From the NCBI GenBank assembly GCA_015065165.1, contig SVQU01000006.1, forward strand, positions 1 to 64,000: 64,000 nt of DNA. Reading direction: 5' to 3'. The notes below the pieces were generated by a model. The model was not told where the DNA came from. It saw only the letters and a list, made by a program, of their open reading frames with translations, and did not search any database. Position numbers and translations under genes: made by a program. Numbering within the stretch: position 1 is the first letter of the stretch; the number at the start of each line of letters is the position of its first letter. The stretch is from Oscillospiraceae bacterium. Lineage in GTDB: Bacteria > Bacillota > Clostridia > Oscillospirales > CAG-382. This document shows positions 38,613 to 48,096 of this stretch, piece after piece.

Positions 38613-39083
38613 ATGGCAATTCTTAATATTTTAAAAGAGGGCGACGAAGCATTACGTAAAAAATGCAGAGAGGTTGAGGAAATTACCCCTCGCATATTAC
38701 GGTTACTTGACGATATGCACGATACCCTCGAAAAGGCGCAGGGTGTTGGTCTTGCCGCACCTCAGGTTGGTGTTTTAAGAAGAATTGTTATCGTTGAAAT
38801 CGACGACAAGAAATATGAAATGATTAACCCCGTTATTATCGACAAAAAGGGCAAGCAGGAGGAAATAGAGGCTTGTCTTTCCGTACCTAACAAATACGGC
38901 AGCGTGGTTCGTCCCACCTGGGCAAAGGTTCGCGCTATGAACAGAAACGGCGAGATTTACGAGGTTGAGGGCGAAGGTCTTATGGCAAGATGCTTCTGCC
39001 ACGAGCTTGACCATCTTGACGGTATTCTTTATATTGACAAGGCAAAAGAAATGTACGACCCCGAGGATATTGAGGAAGCATAA
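38613..39083 (+). CDS. def: Peptide deformylase
   Basis: Removes the formyl group from new proteins. The 156 residues show GVGLAAPQVG (motif 1), EACLSVPNKYG (motif 2; the metal Cys is kept, and Ala replaces the usual Gly before it) and CHELDHLDGIL (motif 3, HExxH). The gene is followed with no gap by fmt, the enzyme that adds the formyl group to initiator tRNA. Confidence 0.96.
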   Translation: MAILNILKEGDEALRKKCREVEEITPRILRLLDDMHDTLEKAQGVGLAAPQVGVLRRIVIVEIDDKKYEMINPVIIDKKGKQEEIEACLSVPNKYGSVVRPTWAKVRAMNRNGEIYEVEGEGLMARCFCHELDHLDGILYIDKAKEMYDPEDIEEA

Positions 39084-40013
39084 ATGAGAATTGTTTTTAT
39101 GGGCACGCCCGATTTTGCGGTTTCTTCTTTGGAAGCGCTTTACGAATCGGGACACGAAATTGCATTGGTTGTAAGCCAACCCGACAGACCTAAGGGACGC
39201 GGTTATAATCTTACCCCTTCTGCGGTGAAACAATATGCTTTGGAAAAAGGCACCGAGGTTATTACCCCCGCTTCGCTTAAGGACGAGGATGTTATTGCCA
39301 AGCTGAAAAGCGTTAACGCAGATTTATTTGTTGTTACGGCTTACGGCAGAATACTTTCGAAAGAAATTTTGGATATACCAAGGCTTGGCTGTGTTAACGT
39401 GCACGCTTCCCTTCTTCCCAAATGGAGAGGCGCTGCCCCCATTAACCGTGCGATTATGTGCGGAGACAAGGTTGGCGGTGTTACCATTATGTATATGGAC
39501 GTGGGACTTGACACCGGCGATATTATTATAAAAAAGGCTATTGATATAAAAGACGATTGGACTGCCGAGGAATATCACGATGCTCTTGCAGAATGCGGAA
39601 AAGAGGCATTGAAGGAATTTATCGAATGCGCCGAAAAGGGCGACATCCCCCGCCAAAAGCAGGATGACGATTTGGCAACCTACGCCGCGAAAATCGGAAA
39701 CGAGGATGCATATCTTACCTTTGATGAGGATGCAATTGACGTCAGAAACAGAATTCGCGGTCTTTCACCCTTCCCCGGTTCCTTCTTCTTCCTTAACGGA
39801 AAGAGGTTTAAGGTTAGAAACGCGGTTCTTTCCGACGGAAACGGAGAAGTCGGCACAGTAATTTCCACTGACAAGGGCGGAATTGAGATTGCTTGTAAAA
39901 GCGGAAGTGTTATTATTACAAAATTATGTCCCGAAGGCAAAGGCGTTTGTGATGCCGAAAGCTATTTAAGGGGCAACAAAATTGCGATCGGAACGAAGGT
40001 AAATGAGCGATAA
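39084..40013 (+). CDS. fmt: Methionyl-tRNA formyltransferase
   Basis: Formylates Met-tRNA-fMet using 10-formyl-THF. The 309 residues have the start MRIVFMGTPDFAVSSLEAL, the catalytic region NVHASLLPKWRGAAPINRAI (Asn-His pair), DVGLDTGDII, and the C-terminal OB-like tRNA-binding domain with IRGLSPFPGSFF. It starts immediately after the def stop and overlaps rsmB by 11 bases. Confidence 0.97.
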   Translation: MRIVFMGTPDFAVSSLEALYESGHEIALVVSQPDRPKGRGYNLTPSAVKQYALEKGTEVITPASLKDEDVIAKLKSVNADLFVVTAYGRILSKEILDIPRLGCVNVHASLLPKWRGAAPINRAIMCGDKVGGVTIMYMDVGLDTGDIIIKKAIDIKDDWTAEEYHDALAECGKEALKEFIECAEKGDIPRQKQDDDLATYAAKIGNEDAYLTFDEDAIDVRNRIRGLSPFPGSFFFLNGKRFKVRNAVLSDGNGEVGTVISTDKGGIEIACKSGSVIITKLCPEGKGVCDAESYLRGNKIAIGTKVNER

Positions 40014-41232
40014 AGCAAGGCTTGCGGCGTATAACGTCGTTAAAAGAATTTTCGACGGTGCATATTCCAACCTGGTGCTTTCCCACCAGGGTTTAAGCGG
40101 TTTGGACAGAGCTTTTGCCGAAAACATTGTTTTGGGCACTCTTGAAAGAAAGGTTACTTTAGAGTACGTTCTTTCAAAATTTATAAACCGCCAATGCAGC
40201 TCGGAGGTTTCCGCCCTTTTAATTACGGGCATTTACCAGATCTTATATATGGACAGAGTTCCCGACAGCGCCGCTTGTGATGAAACGGTTAATCTAGCAA
40301 AAGAGCTTTTCGGACAAAAGGTTGCAGGATTTGCAAACGGTGTTTTAAGGAATATTTGTCGAAAAAAGGCAGCGGTTTTAAAGGGTATTGACCGTAGCGA
40401 GGGATATATCAAATATTCTGCCGACAAGGATTTATACAACCTTTTAAAGGGGTATTACCCCGAGAATATCGAAAAGATTTTTAATGCATTTTTTGGCAAG
40501 CCAGCCGCGTTTTTAAGGGTGAATACTCTTAAATCAAATGCAGAAGCGGTTGCCGAAAAGATAAATGGCAAGGTTATGGATTCAACCTGTGTTCAGGTGG
40601 AGGACATTTCCGAAGCTGTAAAATTGATTTCCCAAGGTGAATTTTATATTCAGGGCAAGGCTTCTCAAGAGGCGGTCAAGCTTTTGGACGCAAAGCCCGA
40701 CGAGATTATTATTGACGTTTGCGCCTGTCCCGGCGGAAAAAGTCTTGGCGCGGCAATTGATATGGAAAACAAGGGTAGGATTTATTCGCTGGACTTACAC
40801 GATAAAAAACTGCCTTTAATTGAAAAAAGCGCATCACTTTTGGGTATTGACATTATCGAAACCCGCAAAAACGATGCGCGCAAGGCTATTGACGAATTTA
40901 TAGGAATTGCCCACAAGGTTATTTGCGACGTACCCTGCAGCGGTACGGGTGTTATGGGGTCAAAACCCGAAATTAAATACAAATCTCCCGAAGCTTTTAA
41001 AGGTCTTTATCCTACTCAGAGGGCGATTATACAAGAAGCTTCTCGATATTTAAAGGTTGGCGGTGTTATGGTTTACTCTACTTGTTCCATCAACAAAGCC
41101 GAAAATGAAGACATCGTTGCAGACTTTTTGAAAAACAACTGGGGATTTAAGCTAACTTATGAAAAAACCTGCCTGCCCTTTGAAGCGGAATGCGAAGGGT
41201 TTTATATGGCGAAAATTATCAGGGAGTTATAA
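40003..41232 (+). CDS. rsmB: 16S rRNA m5C967 methyltransferase
   Basis: The 409-residue enzyme combines an N-terminal NusB-like RNA-binding domain (about 1-130, ending near VLRNICRKK) with a SAM methyltransferase domain. Catalytic motifs seen are DVCACPGGKS (SAM loop), CDVPCSGTGVM (motif IV Cys) and YSTCSINKAENE (motif VI, catalytic Cys). It overlaps fmt by 11 bases and is followed without a gap by rlmN. Confidence 0.95.
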   Translation: MSDKARLAAYNVVKRIFDGAYSNLVLSHQGLSGLDRAFAENIVLGTLERKVTLEYVLSKFINRQCSSEVSALLITGIYQILYMDRVPDSAACDETVNLAKELFGQKVAGFANGVLRNICRKKAAVLKGIDRSEGYIKYSADKDLYNLLKGYYPENIEKIFNAFFGKPAAFLRVNTLKSNAEAVAEKINGKVMDSTCVQVEDISEAVKLISQGEFYIQGKASQEAVKLLDAKPDEIIIDVCACPGGKSLGAAIDMENKGRIYSLDLHDKKLPLIEKSASLLGIDIIETRKNDARKAIDEFIGIAHKVICDVPCSGTGVMGSKPEIKYKSPEAFKGLYPTQRAIIQEASRYLKVGGVMVYSTCSINKAENEDIVADFLKNNWGFKLTYEKTCLPFEAECEGFYMAKIIREL

Positions 41233-42264
41233 ATGAGCAAGGCAGATTTGCTTTCTATGTTCCCCGACGAGCTTGGCGAGCTATGTGTTTCGTTGGGACA
41301 GCCTAAATACAGAGGTAAACAGATTTTCGAGGCGTTATATAAAGGCGCGCGGGGATTCGATGGGTTCACTTCCCTGCCAAAAGCTTTTAGAGAAAGGCTT
41401 TCAGAGGAAGCGTTTATACCAAACGCAGAGATTGCCAGAAAGCTGGTTTCTAAAATTGACGGTACTGTTAAATATTTATACCGACTTTACGACGGAGAAA
41501 CTGTAGAAAGCGTGTTTATGAGATATAAGCACGGCAATACCATGTGCATTTCTACCCAGGTGGGATGCAGAATGGGTTGTGCCTTTTGCGCCTCTACCAA
41601 GGCAGGACTTGTCAGGTCCCTTGCACCGTCGGAAATGCTTTTGCAGATTCTTGAAGCAGAACGGGATTTGAACGAGCGTGTTTCGAATATCGTGCTTATG
41701 GGAATGGGCGAGCCTTTAGATAATTACGACAACGTGATTAAATTTTTGAAATTGGTTAATTACGAAAGCGGACTTAACATCGGTTTAAGGCACATTTCCC
41801 TTTCAACCTGCGGTCTTGTGGATAAGATTGACAGACTTGCCGACGAAGGACTGCCGGTTACGCTTTCTATCTCCTTACACGCCCCAAACGATGAAAAGCG
41901 CAAAGAAACCATGCCTATTGCCAACAAATACAGCATTTCACAGTTATTAGATGCTTGTAAACGCTTTATTGACAAAACAGGGCGCAGAATTTCTTTTGAA
42001 TACGCTTTGATTTCGGGGGTTAACGATTTACCCGCGGATGCACATCAGTTGGGAAAATTACTTGGCGGTATGCTATGCCACGTGAATTTGATTCCCGTTA
42101 ACCCTATTAAGGAAAGAAGCTTTCAAAGCAGCGAAAAAAATGCCATTAAGGCATTTACCGATATACTTGAAACATATAAAATTAACGTAACGGTTCGCCG
42201 TAAGCTGGGTGCTGACATCAACGCCTCTTGCGGACAGTTACGTGCGGAAGAAAATAAAATTTAG
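41233..42264 (+). CDS. rlmN: Dual-specificity 23S rRNA/tRNA m2A methyltransferase
   Basis: A radical-SAM enzyme that methylates A2503 in 23S rRNA and A37 of some tRNAs. The 343 residues have the cluster motif GCRMGCAFCAS (CxxxCxxC, near residues 112-119) and GMGEPLDNYDNV. A late conserved Cys in GADINASCGQLR acts in the catalytic cycle. It begins directly after the rsmB stop. Confidence 0.97.
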   Translation: MSKADLLSMFPDELGELCVSLGQPKYRGKQIFEALYKGARGFDGFTSLPKAFRERLSEEAFIPNAEIARKLVSKIDGTVKYLYRLYDGETVESVFMRYKHGNTMCISTQVGCRMGCAFCASTKAGLVRSLAPSEMLLQILEAERDLNERVSNIVLMGMGEPLDNYDNVIKFLKLVNYESGLNIGLRHISLSTCGLVDKIDRLADEGLPVTLSISLHAPNDEKRKETMPIANKYSISQLLDACKRFIDKTGRRISFEYALISGVNDLPADAHQLGKLLGGMLCHVNLIPVNPIKERSFQSSEKNAIKAFTDILETYKINVTVRRKLGADINASCGQLRAEENKI

Positions 42265-42295
42265 TTGAAATTAAGAAGAAAAGGAGGACACGGCT

Positions 42296-43048
42296 TTGAA
42301 ATACGGCGGAAGAACCGACGTTGGTATTAAGCGAAAAAACAATCAGGATAGTTATGCCGTTTTCTCCAAATCGGGATATTTTTGTGCAATAGTTTGCGAC
42401 GGTATGGGCGGCGCCAACGGCGGTAACATTGCAAGCGGTCTTGCTGTTAAAACCTTTGCTTCTTGTATTAAAAGAGGATTTTCCCTTATGAATCCCGACG
42501 ATTTTGATGAATTTGAAATTAAGCGTCTTTTGAAATCGGCGGTTAACGAAACCAATTACACCGTTTATGAAAAATCTCTTTCCTCGCCCGAGCTTGAGGG
42601 AATGGGAACGACCTTGGTTGCCGTGATCGGTTGTTTATGCGGCACCTTTGCGGTAAACATTGGCGACAGCAGGCTTTATCGTCAGCTGGACGGCATTTTA
42701 CAGCAGGTTTCCACCGACCATTCCTTTGTTCAATATCTTATCGACAAAGGAGATTTAAAGCCTGAGGATGCGGCAAACCACCCCAACAAGAACATTATTT
42801 TACGCGCTATCGGCGTTAATGAAATGGTGGAGGGGGATTATTTCAGAATTGACAATTATGACAGACTGTTGCTTTGTACAGACGGTCTTACCAACCACGT
42901 AAATGACAAACGGATTGAAAAAATTCTTTCCGGAGAACATACAGTTAAACCGACCACCCTTAAAATGAGGGCCGATGCGCTTATCAGTGAAGCCAACGAC
43001 GGCGGCGGTTTTGATAACATCACCGCGGTTATTGTAGGCGGAGAATGA
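42296..43048 (+). CDS. prpC: PP2C-type Ser/Thr protein phosphatase (PrpC/IreP)
   Basis: The 250-residue metal-dependent phosphatase opposes the PASTA kinase encoded next. It shows the PP2C motifs: TDVGIKRKNNQDSY (residues 7-20), CDGMGGANGG (metal Asp and Gly), GDSRLYR, STDHSFVQ, LLCTDGLTNHV, and NDGGGFDNITAVIV. The start is a TTG at 42296 with a strong AAGGAGGA element 7 bases upstream. No ATG fits before the conserved residues. It lies 38 bases ahead of the kinase gene. Confidence 0.95.
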   Translation: MKYGGRTDVGIKRKNNQDSYAVFSKSGYFCAIVCDGMGGANGGNIASGLAVKTFASCIKRGFSLMNPDDFDEFEIKRLLKSAVNETNYTVYEKSLSSPELEGMGTTLVAVIGCLCGTFAVNIGDSRLYRQLDGILQQVSTDHSFVQYLIDKGDLKPEDAANHPNKNIILRAIGVNEMVEGDYFRIDNYDRLLLCTDGLTNHVNDKRIEKILSGEHTVKPTTLKMRADALISEANDGGGFDNITAVIVGGE

Positions 43049-43086
43049 TTTGAGTTCGGCTATTCAAACGAAAGGAATGTTTTAGG

Positions 43087-45429
43087 ATGAATAAATACGA
43101 AGGCTTTGTAGGAAAAGTCCTTGACGGAAGATACAAGATATTGGAGCTTGTGGGTTTAGGCGGAATGGCTTGCGTTTTAAAGGCGCAGGACCTTGTTATG
43201 AACCGCATTGTTGCAATAAAGATACTTAACGACGAATATAACGGTAACGAAACTGCGGAAGCAAGATTTATTGACGAATCGAAGGCGGTTGCCATGCTTT
43301 CCAACAAAAATATCGTTAGCGTTTATGACGTTGCGATTTATCCCGACATTAAGTATATCGTTATGGAATATCTTGACGGTATTACTTTAAGGGAATATTT
43401 AGACAACAAGGGCAATATCGATTGGAAAGAAGCCTGTTTTTACATTTTGCAGATTCTACGCGCTCTTGAGCATGCCCACAGCAAGGGAATTATTCACCGC
43501 GACATAAAGCCTCAAAACGTTATGTTGATGAAAAACGGTGATATTAAGGTTACCGACTTCGGCATTGCAAAATTGCCCGATTCGGTTGCCGAGGAAAAGG
43601 ACGAAAAGGCTGTCGGTACGGTTTATTATATCTCGCCCGAGCAGGCATGCGGAAAGGATACCGATTATTATTCCGACCTTTATTCCGTTGGTATTATGCT
43701 TTACGAAGCAGTTACGGGTACACTTCCCTTCACTGCCGAAACGCCTATGGAAATCGCGATGATGCAGGTTAACGATACGCCTGTTCATCCCCGTGATATT
43801 GTTATTGATATCCCCGTTGGTGTTGCGCAGATTATTTTGAAGGCTATGGAAAAATCTCCTGAGGAACGCTTCCAATCGGCGCACACAATGGCAAAGGCTA
43901 TCGAATGGGTTTTGAGATATCCCGACGTTATTTTTGCTATGACGCCTGCGGGCGAAGAAGAAAACCCCGTTAGCAACAGCAGTGTGGTTTCTATCGATAT
44001 GATTTCCACCGCAGAGCTTGAACCCTTTGAAAGTGAAGACCTTGCGGAATCCTTGGGCAAGCCTAAGGACCCTATCCCCACCAAAAAGGAAATTACGGGC
44101 AAGAAAAAAGCCAATACAAACAAAAAGAAGAAAAAGAAAAAGCAAAAGAGAAGCACCTCGATGTTCCCGATTATTTTCGGTATTGTTTCGGCTTTTTTGA
44201 TTATTTTGGTGTTGGTTGTCTTTACCTACATTATGAACCTTCCCGGCGAGGGTTCGTTGATTGACAGATTTGTTAACCATTTCTTCTCACCTGCGAGCAG
44301 CAGCAGTAGCGAAGCAGTTTTCCCCAATTTGGTTGGTGAAAGCTATACCGTTGACCTTAAGACCAATCTTTTGAACGGTAAAGGCTACGGCGCGAAATTT
44401 GTTATTGACGAAAAGATTGTTGAATACGTAAGCAACGAGGATTACGAAAACAACGTTATTGTGGAAACCGAGCCAAAATATGGTGATATCGGTAAAATCG
44501 GCGCAGACGGCAAGCTTCATTTTACACAGGTGCTGGTTAACCGTCTTGACCAGGTTGAGTTGCCTTACCTTGGCGGTTTTTCCAAGAGCGAGGCGAAAAC
44601 CGCGCTTTTATCACTTGGTTTCCCCAGTGAAAATATTGTTTTCGTGGAAAGCGGTGATTGCGACAACCCGTTCTATGAAAACGAACAGGTTATAGGCACA
44701 GAGCCCAAGCAAGGCACGAAGGTTAAGGTTAGCGAAACCGTTAACATTATCGTTTTCAACCGTGCCGCAACCGAAACCACCGACTCGATGCCCAACCTTA
44801 TCGGCAGAACAAAGGAAGATGCTTTGAAATTTGCCGAGGTTTATGCTAAATTCAAGGTTGTTTTTGAAGAACAGCCTATGGCAGACGGAAACTTTACAGT
44901 TATTCAGCAAAGCATTCCCGAGGGCGAAAAACACCCCTTGGGTACTGAGGTTATCGTTACCATAAGCGTTCCCCCTGCCCTTATGCCCGACTTTATGAAT
45001 ATGACCGCAACCGAGGTTGCCACAACAATTAACACGGGCAACGGAAGCAAGCCGTTGAATATTTCGGCTTCGGGGTTGTATTTTAGTATGGACGTATCGA
45101 TGAAGAGCATTATTGAAAGCGAAATTTCCAGCGCATCCAATACAAACGACGTTGTTTCGCTTTTGATAATTTACGGCGCAAACCAGTTGATAACCTATGA
45201 TGAAAACTGCCACGTATATTACCAGAGCGTTGAACCGCAAACCGAAATTTCTACCGACGGAGTTCAGCCTGTAGACCTTGTATTTATTAAGTTTATCGGC
45301 GAAGAATTAAACCCTCCCGAGGGCGAAGTTCCCGAGGGTGAAACACCCGAAGGCGAAGCACCCGAAGGTGAAGTTCCCGAGGGTGAAACCCCTGACGCAG
45401 AAACACCCGTTGACGGAGGCGCGGCTTGA
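43087..45429 (+). CDS. prkC: PASTA-domain Ser/Thr protein kinase (PrkC/IreK)
   Basis: The 780-residue transmembrane kinase senses cell-wall fragments or lipid II. Its kinase domain (about 1-275) has a Gly loop VGLGGMACVLKA, HRDIKPQNVM and DFGIAK. A long basic juxtamembrane stretch with a KKKKKKKQKR run leads to one membrane helix (about 358-382). Outside are about three PASTA repeats (starting near FPNLVGESYT, LPYLGGFSKS and MPNLIGRTKE), then an extra domain and a C-terminal tail of PEGE(V/T/A) repeats. It is paired with the PP2C gene, and IreB, a known target of such kinases, lies at 24681-24977. Confidence 0.95.
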   Translation: MNKYEGFVGKVLDGRYKILELVGLGGMACVLKAQDLVMNRIVAIKILNDEYNGNETAEARFIDESKAVAMLSNKNIVSVYDVAIYPDIKYIVMEYLDGITLREYLDNKGNIDWKEACFYILQILRALEHAHSKGIIHRDIKPQNVMLMKNGDIKVTDFGIAKLPDSVAEEKDEKAVGTVYYISPEQACGKDTDYYSDLYSVGIMLYEAVTGTLPFTAETPMEIAMMQVNDTPVHPRDIVIDIPVGVAQIILKAMEKSPEERFQSAHTMAKAIEWVLRYPDVIFAMTPAGEEENPVSNSSVVSIDMISTAELEPFESEDLAESLGKPKDPIPTKKEITGKKKANTNKKKKKKKQKRSTSMFPIIFGIVSAFLIILVLVVFTYIMNLPGEGSLIDRFVNHFFSPASSSSSEAVFPNLVGESYTVDLKTNLLNGKGYGAKFVIDEKIVEYVSNEDYENNVIVETEPKYGDIGKIGADGKLHFTQVLVNRLDQVELPYLGGFSKSEAKTALLSLGFPSENIVFVESGDCDNPFYENEQVIGTEPKQGTKVKVSETVNIIVFNRAATETTDSMPNLIGRTKEDALKFAEVYAKFKVVFEEQPMADGNFTVIQQSIPEGEKHPLGTEVIVTISVPPALMPDFMNMTATEVATTINTGNGSKPLNISASGLYFSMDVSMKSIIESEISSASNTNDVVSLLIIYGANQLITYDENCHVYYQSVEPQTEISTDGVQPVDLVFIKFIGEELNPPEGEVPEGETPEGEAPEGEVPEGETPDAETPVDGGAA
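45316..45390 (+). repeat. 15-base tandem repeat coding for PEGEx units
   Basis: Five nearly identical 15-base units (CCCGAGGGYGAARYW type) lie end to end inside the 3' end of the PASTA kinase gene. Each encodes Pro-Glu-Gly-Glu plus one variable residue. Whole-codon repeats can change number by slippage without breaking the frame. Confidence 0.92.
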
Positions 45430-46313
45430 GCATTATTGAAAAGGAAGGGCTTGTGCTCTCTGCCTCGAACGGATTTTATAGTTTGGAATGCGACGGAAGC
45501 AAATATATTTGCCGTTGCGGAACCAAGATTCGCAAAACCGACGGACGGATTCTTGCGGGCGACAGAGTTATTTTTAGAGATAACGGCGACGGAAAGGGTT
45601 TTATCGTTTCGTTAGTGCCCCGCAGGAATTCACTTGTTCGCCCACCTGTTGCCAACATTGATTTATTGGCGATGGTGGTTGCACCCAAGGACCCGATGCC
45701 TTATTTATACAACATCGATTTATTAACGGTTATTGCCACAAAATACAACATTGAATGTGCGGTTATTATCACAAAGAGCGACCTTGAGGATTGCTCGGAG
45801 ATTCGCAGAATTTATGAAAAAACCCCGTTTAAGGTTGTGGAAACAAGCTCGAGGATGGGTTTGGGGGCAGATAACGTTAAGGAATTGCTTAAGGGCAAGG
45901 TTTGTGTTTTGTGCGGTGCTTCGGGGGTTGGTAAATCCACCTTGATTAACACTGTTTTTCCTCACCTTGACCTTGAAACGGGCGAGCTTTCGGAAAAAAT
46001 TTCCCGCGGTAAGAACACAACTAGAGTTACAGAGCTGTTCCCTTTAGGTGATAACACTTATCTTGCGGACACCCCCGGTTTCAGCGCAGTAAACACCGAG
46101 CTTTATTGTGCAATTGAACACGGCGAGCTTTATACCCTATTTCCCGAATTTGCGGAATATACCGCCGATTGCAGGTATACGGATTGCACCCACACCAAGG
46201 AAACCGAATGCGGTGTGGCGAAAGCTGTTGAAAAGGGTTTGATTTCGTCGGAACGGCAGGAAAGCTATAAAAAGCTTTATACCGAATTGAAAAATATAAA
46301 CAGATATAAATAA
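45426..46313 (+). CDS. rsgA: Ribosome small subunit-dependent GTPase A
   Basis: RsgA helps mature the 30S subunit. The 295 residues show an N-terminal OB-fold, then the circularly permuted GTPase with ITKSD (G4) before the P-loop GASGVGKSTLIN, followed by DTPGFSA (G3). A C-terminal zinc knuckle reads CRYTDCTHTKETEC. It starts at a TTG that overlaps the kinase stop by 4 bases (TTGA), indicating coupled translation. The usual next genes, rpe and thiN, are not found here. Confidence 0.95.
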   Translation: MSIIEKEGLVLSASNGFYSLECDGSKYICRCGTKIRKTDGRILAGDRVIFRDNGDGKGFIVSLVPRRNSLVRPPVANIDLLAMVVAPKDPMPYLYNIDLLTVIATKYNIECAVIITKSDLEDCSEIRRIYEKTPFKVVETSSRMGLGADNVKELLKGKVCVLCGASGVGKSTLINTVFPHLDLETGELSEKISRGKNTTRVTELFPLGDNTYLADTPGFSAVNTELYCAIEHGELYTLFPEFAEYTADCRYTDCTHTKETECGVAKAVEKGLISSERQESYKKLYTELKNINRYK

Positions 46314-46326
46314 TTAGGAGGACTAT

Positions 46327-47022
46327 ATGTTTATAGGCTTTTATTCATTAGCCAACAGCATTACTTTGTTCGGCTTGGCTTTATCTCTTACATCTTGTTT
46401 TCTTGCGGCAGGCGGTAATTTTAAGTTTGCCGTATACCTTATGTTTTTAGCGTGTATTTGCGATATGTGCGACGGTACGATTGCAAGAAACAGCAAGGAA
46501 CGCACAAAGCCCGAAAGTTTTTACGGTATTCAGCTTGACAGCCTTTGCGACATTGTAAGCTTTGGCGTTACACCCTGTTTTGTGGCTTATTCCTTTGGTT
46601 TTAAAGGCGTTTTGGACGTTATCATTTATTTGATTTTCGTTATTTGCGGTGTTACAAGATTGGCTTATTTCAACACGCTTGCCAACTTCAAGCCTCAAAA
46701 CGGTAAAAAGACCTTTAAGGGCGTGCCGATTCCTATGTCGGTGTTTGTGGTAACCTTTTTGTTTATGCTTACAACCTTTATTCCCGCAAGTGTTTGCGTT
46801 TGGTTGTTCAGGCTTGGTTATCTCGCCGTTGCGATTTCTTTCGTACTTAACGTAACCGTTAATAAGCCCGACAAGAAAAAGGCTTTGATTTTGATTGCTA
46901 TTGAAATTATTATGCTGCTTGTTTTGGTTATTGCGCCTGCTTGCAAGACTCCCGAGAATGCAGTGGTAACCGATGCGGAAACCGAGGTTAGCGAAACGGT
47001 TTCGGACGGCGAAAGCGAATAA
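46327..47022 (+). CDS. pssA: CDP-diacylglycerol-serine O-phosphatidyltransferase
   Basis: Membrane enzyme making phosphatidylserine. The 231 residues contain the CDP-alcohol phosphotransferase motif DGTIARN...GIQLDSLCD near residues 45-75 (D-G-x2-A-R-x(n)-G-x3-D-x3-D) and about seven hydrophobic helices. An acidic tail ends in TEVSETVSDGESE. It follows rsgA by 13 bases with a GGAGG site and ends at a hairpin terminator. PssA is more likely than PgsA given its length and start, but substrate choice is inferred. Confidence 0.88.
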   Translation: MFIGFYSLANSITLFGLALSLTSCFLAAGGNFKFAVYLMFLACICDMCDGTIARNSKERTKPESFYGIQLDSLCDIVSFGVTPCFVAYSFGFKGVLDVIIYLIFVICGVTRLAYFNTLANFKPQNGKKTFKGVPIPMSVFVVTFLFMLTTFIPASVCVWLFRLGYLAVAISFVLNVTVNKPDKKKALILIAIEIIMLLVLVIAPACKTPENAVVTDAETEVSETVSDGESE

Positions 47023-47029
47023 GGACGAT

Positions 47030-47060
47030 AAAAACCACGATGAAATTCATCGTGGTTTTT
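47030..47060 (+). terminator. Intrinsic terminator after pssA
   Basis: AAAAACCACGATG and CATCGTGGTTTTT form a tight stem followed by CTT, 8 bases past the pssA stop. Confidence 0.88.
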
Positions 47061-47068
47061 CTTATACA

Positions 47069-47097
47069 CGGTGCGTCGGGGACGCCGCACCCTACGA
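47069..47097 (+). repeat. REP-like palindromic repeat, copy 1
   Basis: The unit reads GGTGCGTC-GGG-GACG(CCG)CACC followed by CTACGA, so it can form a small GC-rich hairpin. An identical 29-base copy lies 40 bases further on, in the gap between two terminators. Confidence 0.85.
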
Positions 47098-47108
47098 AAA
47101 TAGAATTG

Positions 47109-47137
47109 CGGTGCGTCGGGGACGCCGCACCCTACGA
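47109..47137 (+). repeat. REP-like palindromic repeat, copy 2
   Basis: Identical over 29 bases to the copy at 47069-47097. The spacer between them (AAAATAGAATTG) is AT-rich and short. Confidence 0.85.
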
Positions 47138-47156
47138 TAGTATGATACAGACGAAC

Positions 47157-47187
47157 AAAACACCGAGGGTTTAACCCTCGGTGTTTT
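47157..47187 (-). terminator. Bidirectional terminator, dockerin gene side
   Basis: AAAACACCGAGGG and CCCTCGGTGTTTT pair around TTTAA. The arms extend further with ACGAACAAAA / TTTTGTTCGT. It lies downstream of the minus-strand dockerin gene. Confidence 0.88.
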
Positions 47188-47270
47188 GTGTTTTGTTCGT
47201 TGTGAAAAGACTGAAAAATGCAATACGTATTGTCTTTGTTTTTAATGGTTATCAGACAAGTCTTGTAAAT

Positions 47271-47975
47271 TTATTCTTCAACAGTGAAAAGGTCGAAGTA
47301 AGCACGCTTCATAAGTGCGCTGTCAACAGCATCGATTTCGAGGTTGTTGTTAAGGTCGCCCTTGTTGCAATACATATCTGCTTCGTTATAGGTGCCGAAG
47401 TAAGCGCGCTTAACGGTGATATAGTCCATTGTGTCGAAAACGTTGTCGAAGTTAACATCGCAGGGGACTTCTTCGATAGTAGCATCAATGCTACCTACTT
47501 CTGCAAGGTGAGGATTAAGAATAAAATCGTATTCTGCAAATGCCGCTTTTGCTTCGTCAATTGTATAAAAATCGGTGGTTATGATGGTGTAAATTTGATT
47601 TTTGGGACCGTTTCTGAGCCATACTTTAAGCAAATCTTCAGATAAGGTATCTTCGAAGCAGGTGATTCTGAGAATTTCAACGCCGTAGAAATCCTTAGCT
47701 TCGCCGATTTTATATGCGGAGATATCAAGTTTTTCTTCTGTTTCAAATCTAATCATATAAGGAACACATCTGTTGCCGTCGAGATAGCGGTCGGGAACTA
47801 ACCAGCCATCTTTGAGGCGATATTCAAGAGTATATCCGTTTTCCTTGGCGGTTTCTTCGTTGAGCATTAATTCAAAACCCTCTTCATCAACAACCATTTG
47901 CATTTTAGCATTTGCCGTGATACAGCAAGCCGTAAGCATAATAAGCGCGCATAATAAAGCAATAATCTTTTTCAT
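47271..47975 (-). CDS. Secreted dockerin protein, small
   Basis: The 234-residue exported protein has a signal peptide (residues 1-23, KKIIALLCALIMLTACCITANA). The region to about residue 165 is unrecognised and contains CVPYMIRF, and a C-terminal type I dockerin follows. Its two calcium repeats begin DVNFDNVFDTMDYITVKRAYF and DLNNNLEIDAVDSALMKRAYF. The LTACC stretch near residue 17 could be read as a lipobox, so a lipoprotein form is possible. A GAAAGG ribosome site supports the ATG. The 5' region carries an element identical in layout to that of the neighbouring sigma-factor gene, suggesting it belongs to that sigma's regulon. Confidence 0.88.
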   Translation of the reverse strand: MKKIIALLCALIMLTACCITANAKMQMVVDEEGFELMLNEETAKENGYTLEYRLKDGWLVPDRYLDGNRCVPYMIRFETEEKLDISAYKIGEAKDFYGVEILRITCFEDTLSEDLLKVWLRNGPKNQIYTIITTDFYTIDEAKAAFAEYDFILNPHLAEVGSIDATIEEVPCDVNFDNVFDTMDYITVKRAYFGTYNEADMYCNKGDLNNNLEIDAVDSALMKRAYFDLFTVEE

Positions 47976-48096
47976 AATTAAATTCCTTTCTTAATTTGAA
48001 TTTTTGTTTGGGTGATGCGCTTTTATGATTTTCTGCGGGTAAACGCAGTAATCATTTAAAAATGTGTTTTGGGTTTTATTTCCCTGTTCACTATAA

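Noticed and set aside
47097..47109. A two-unit CRISPR array at the 29-base repeats
   Set aside because: The spacer is 11 bases, there are only two units and no cas genes; the unit is a REP-like palindrome.
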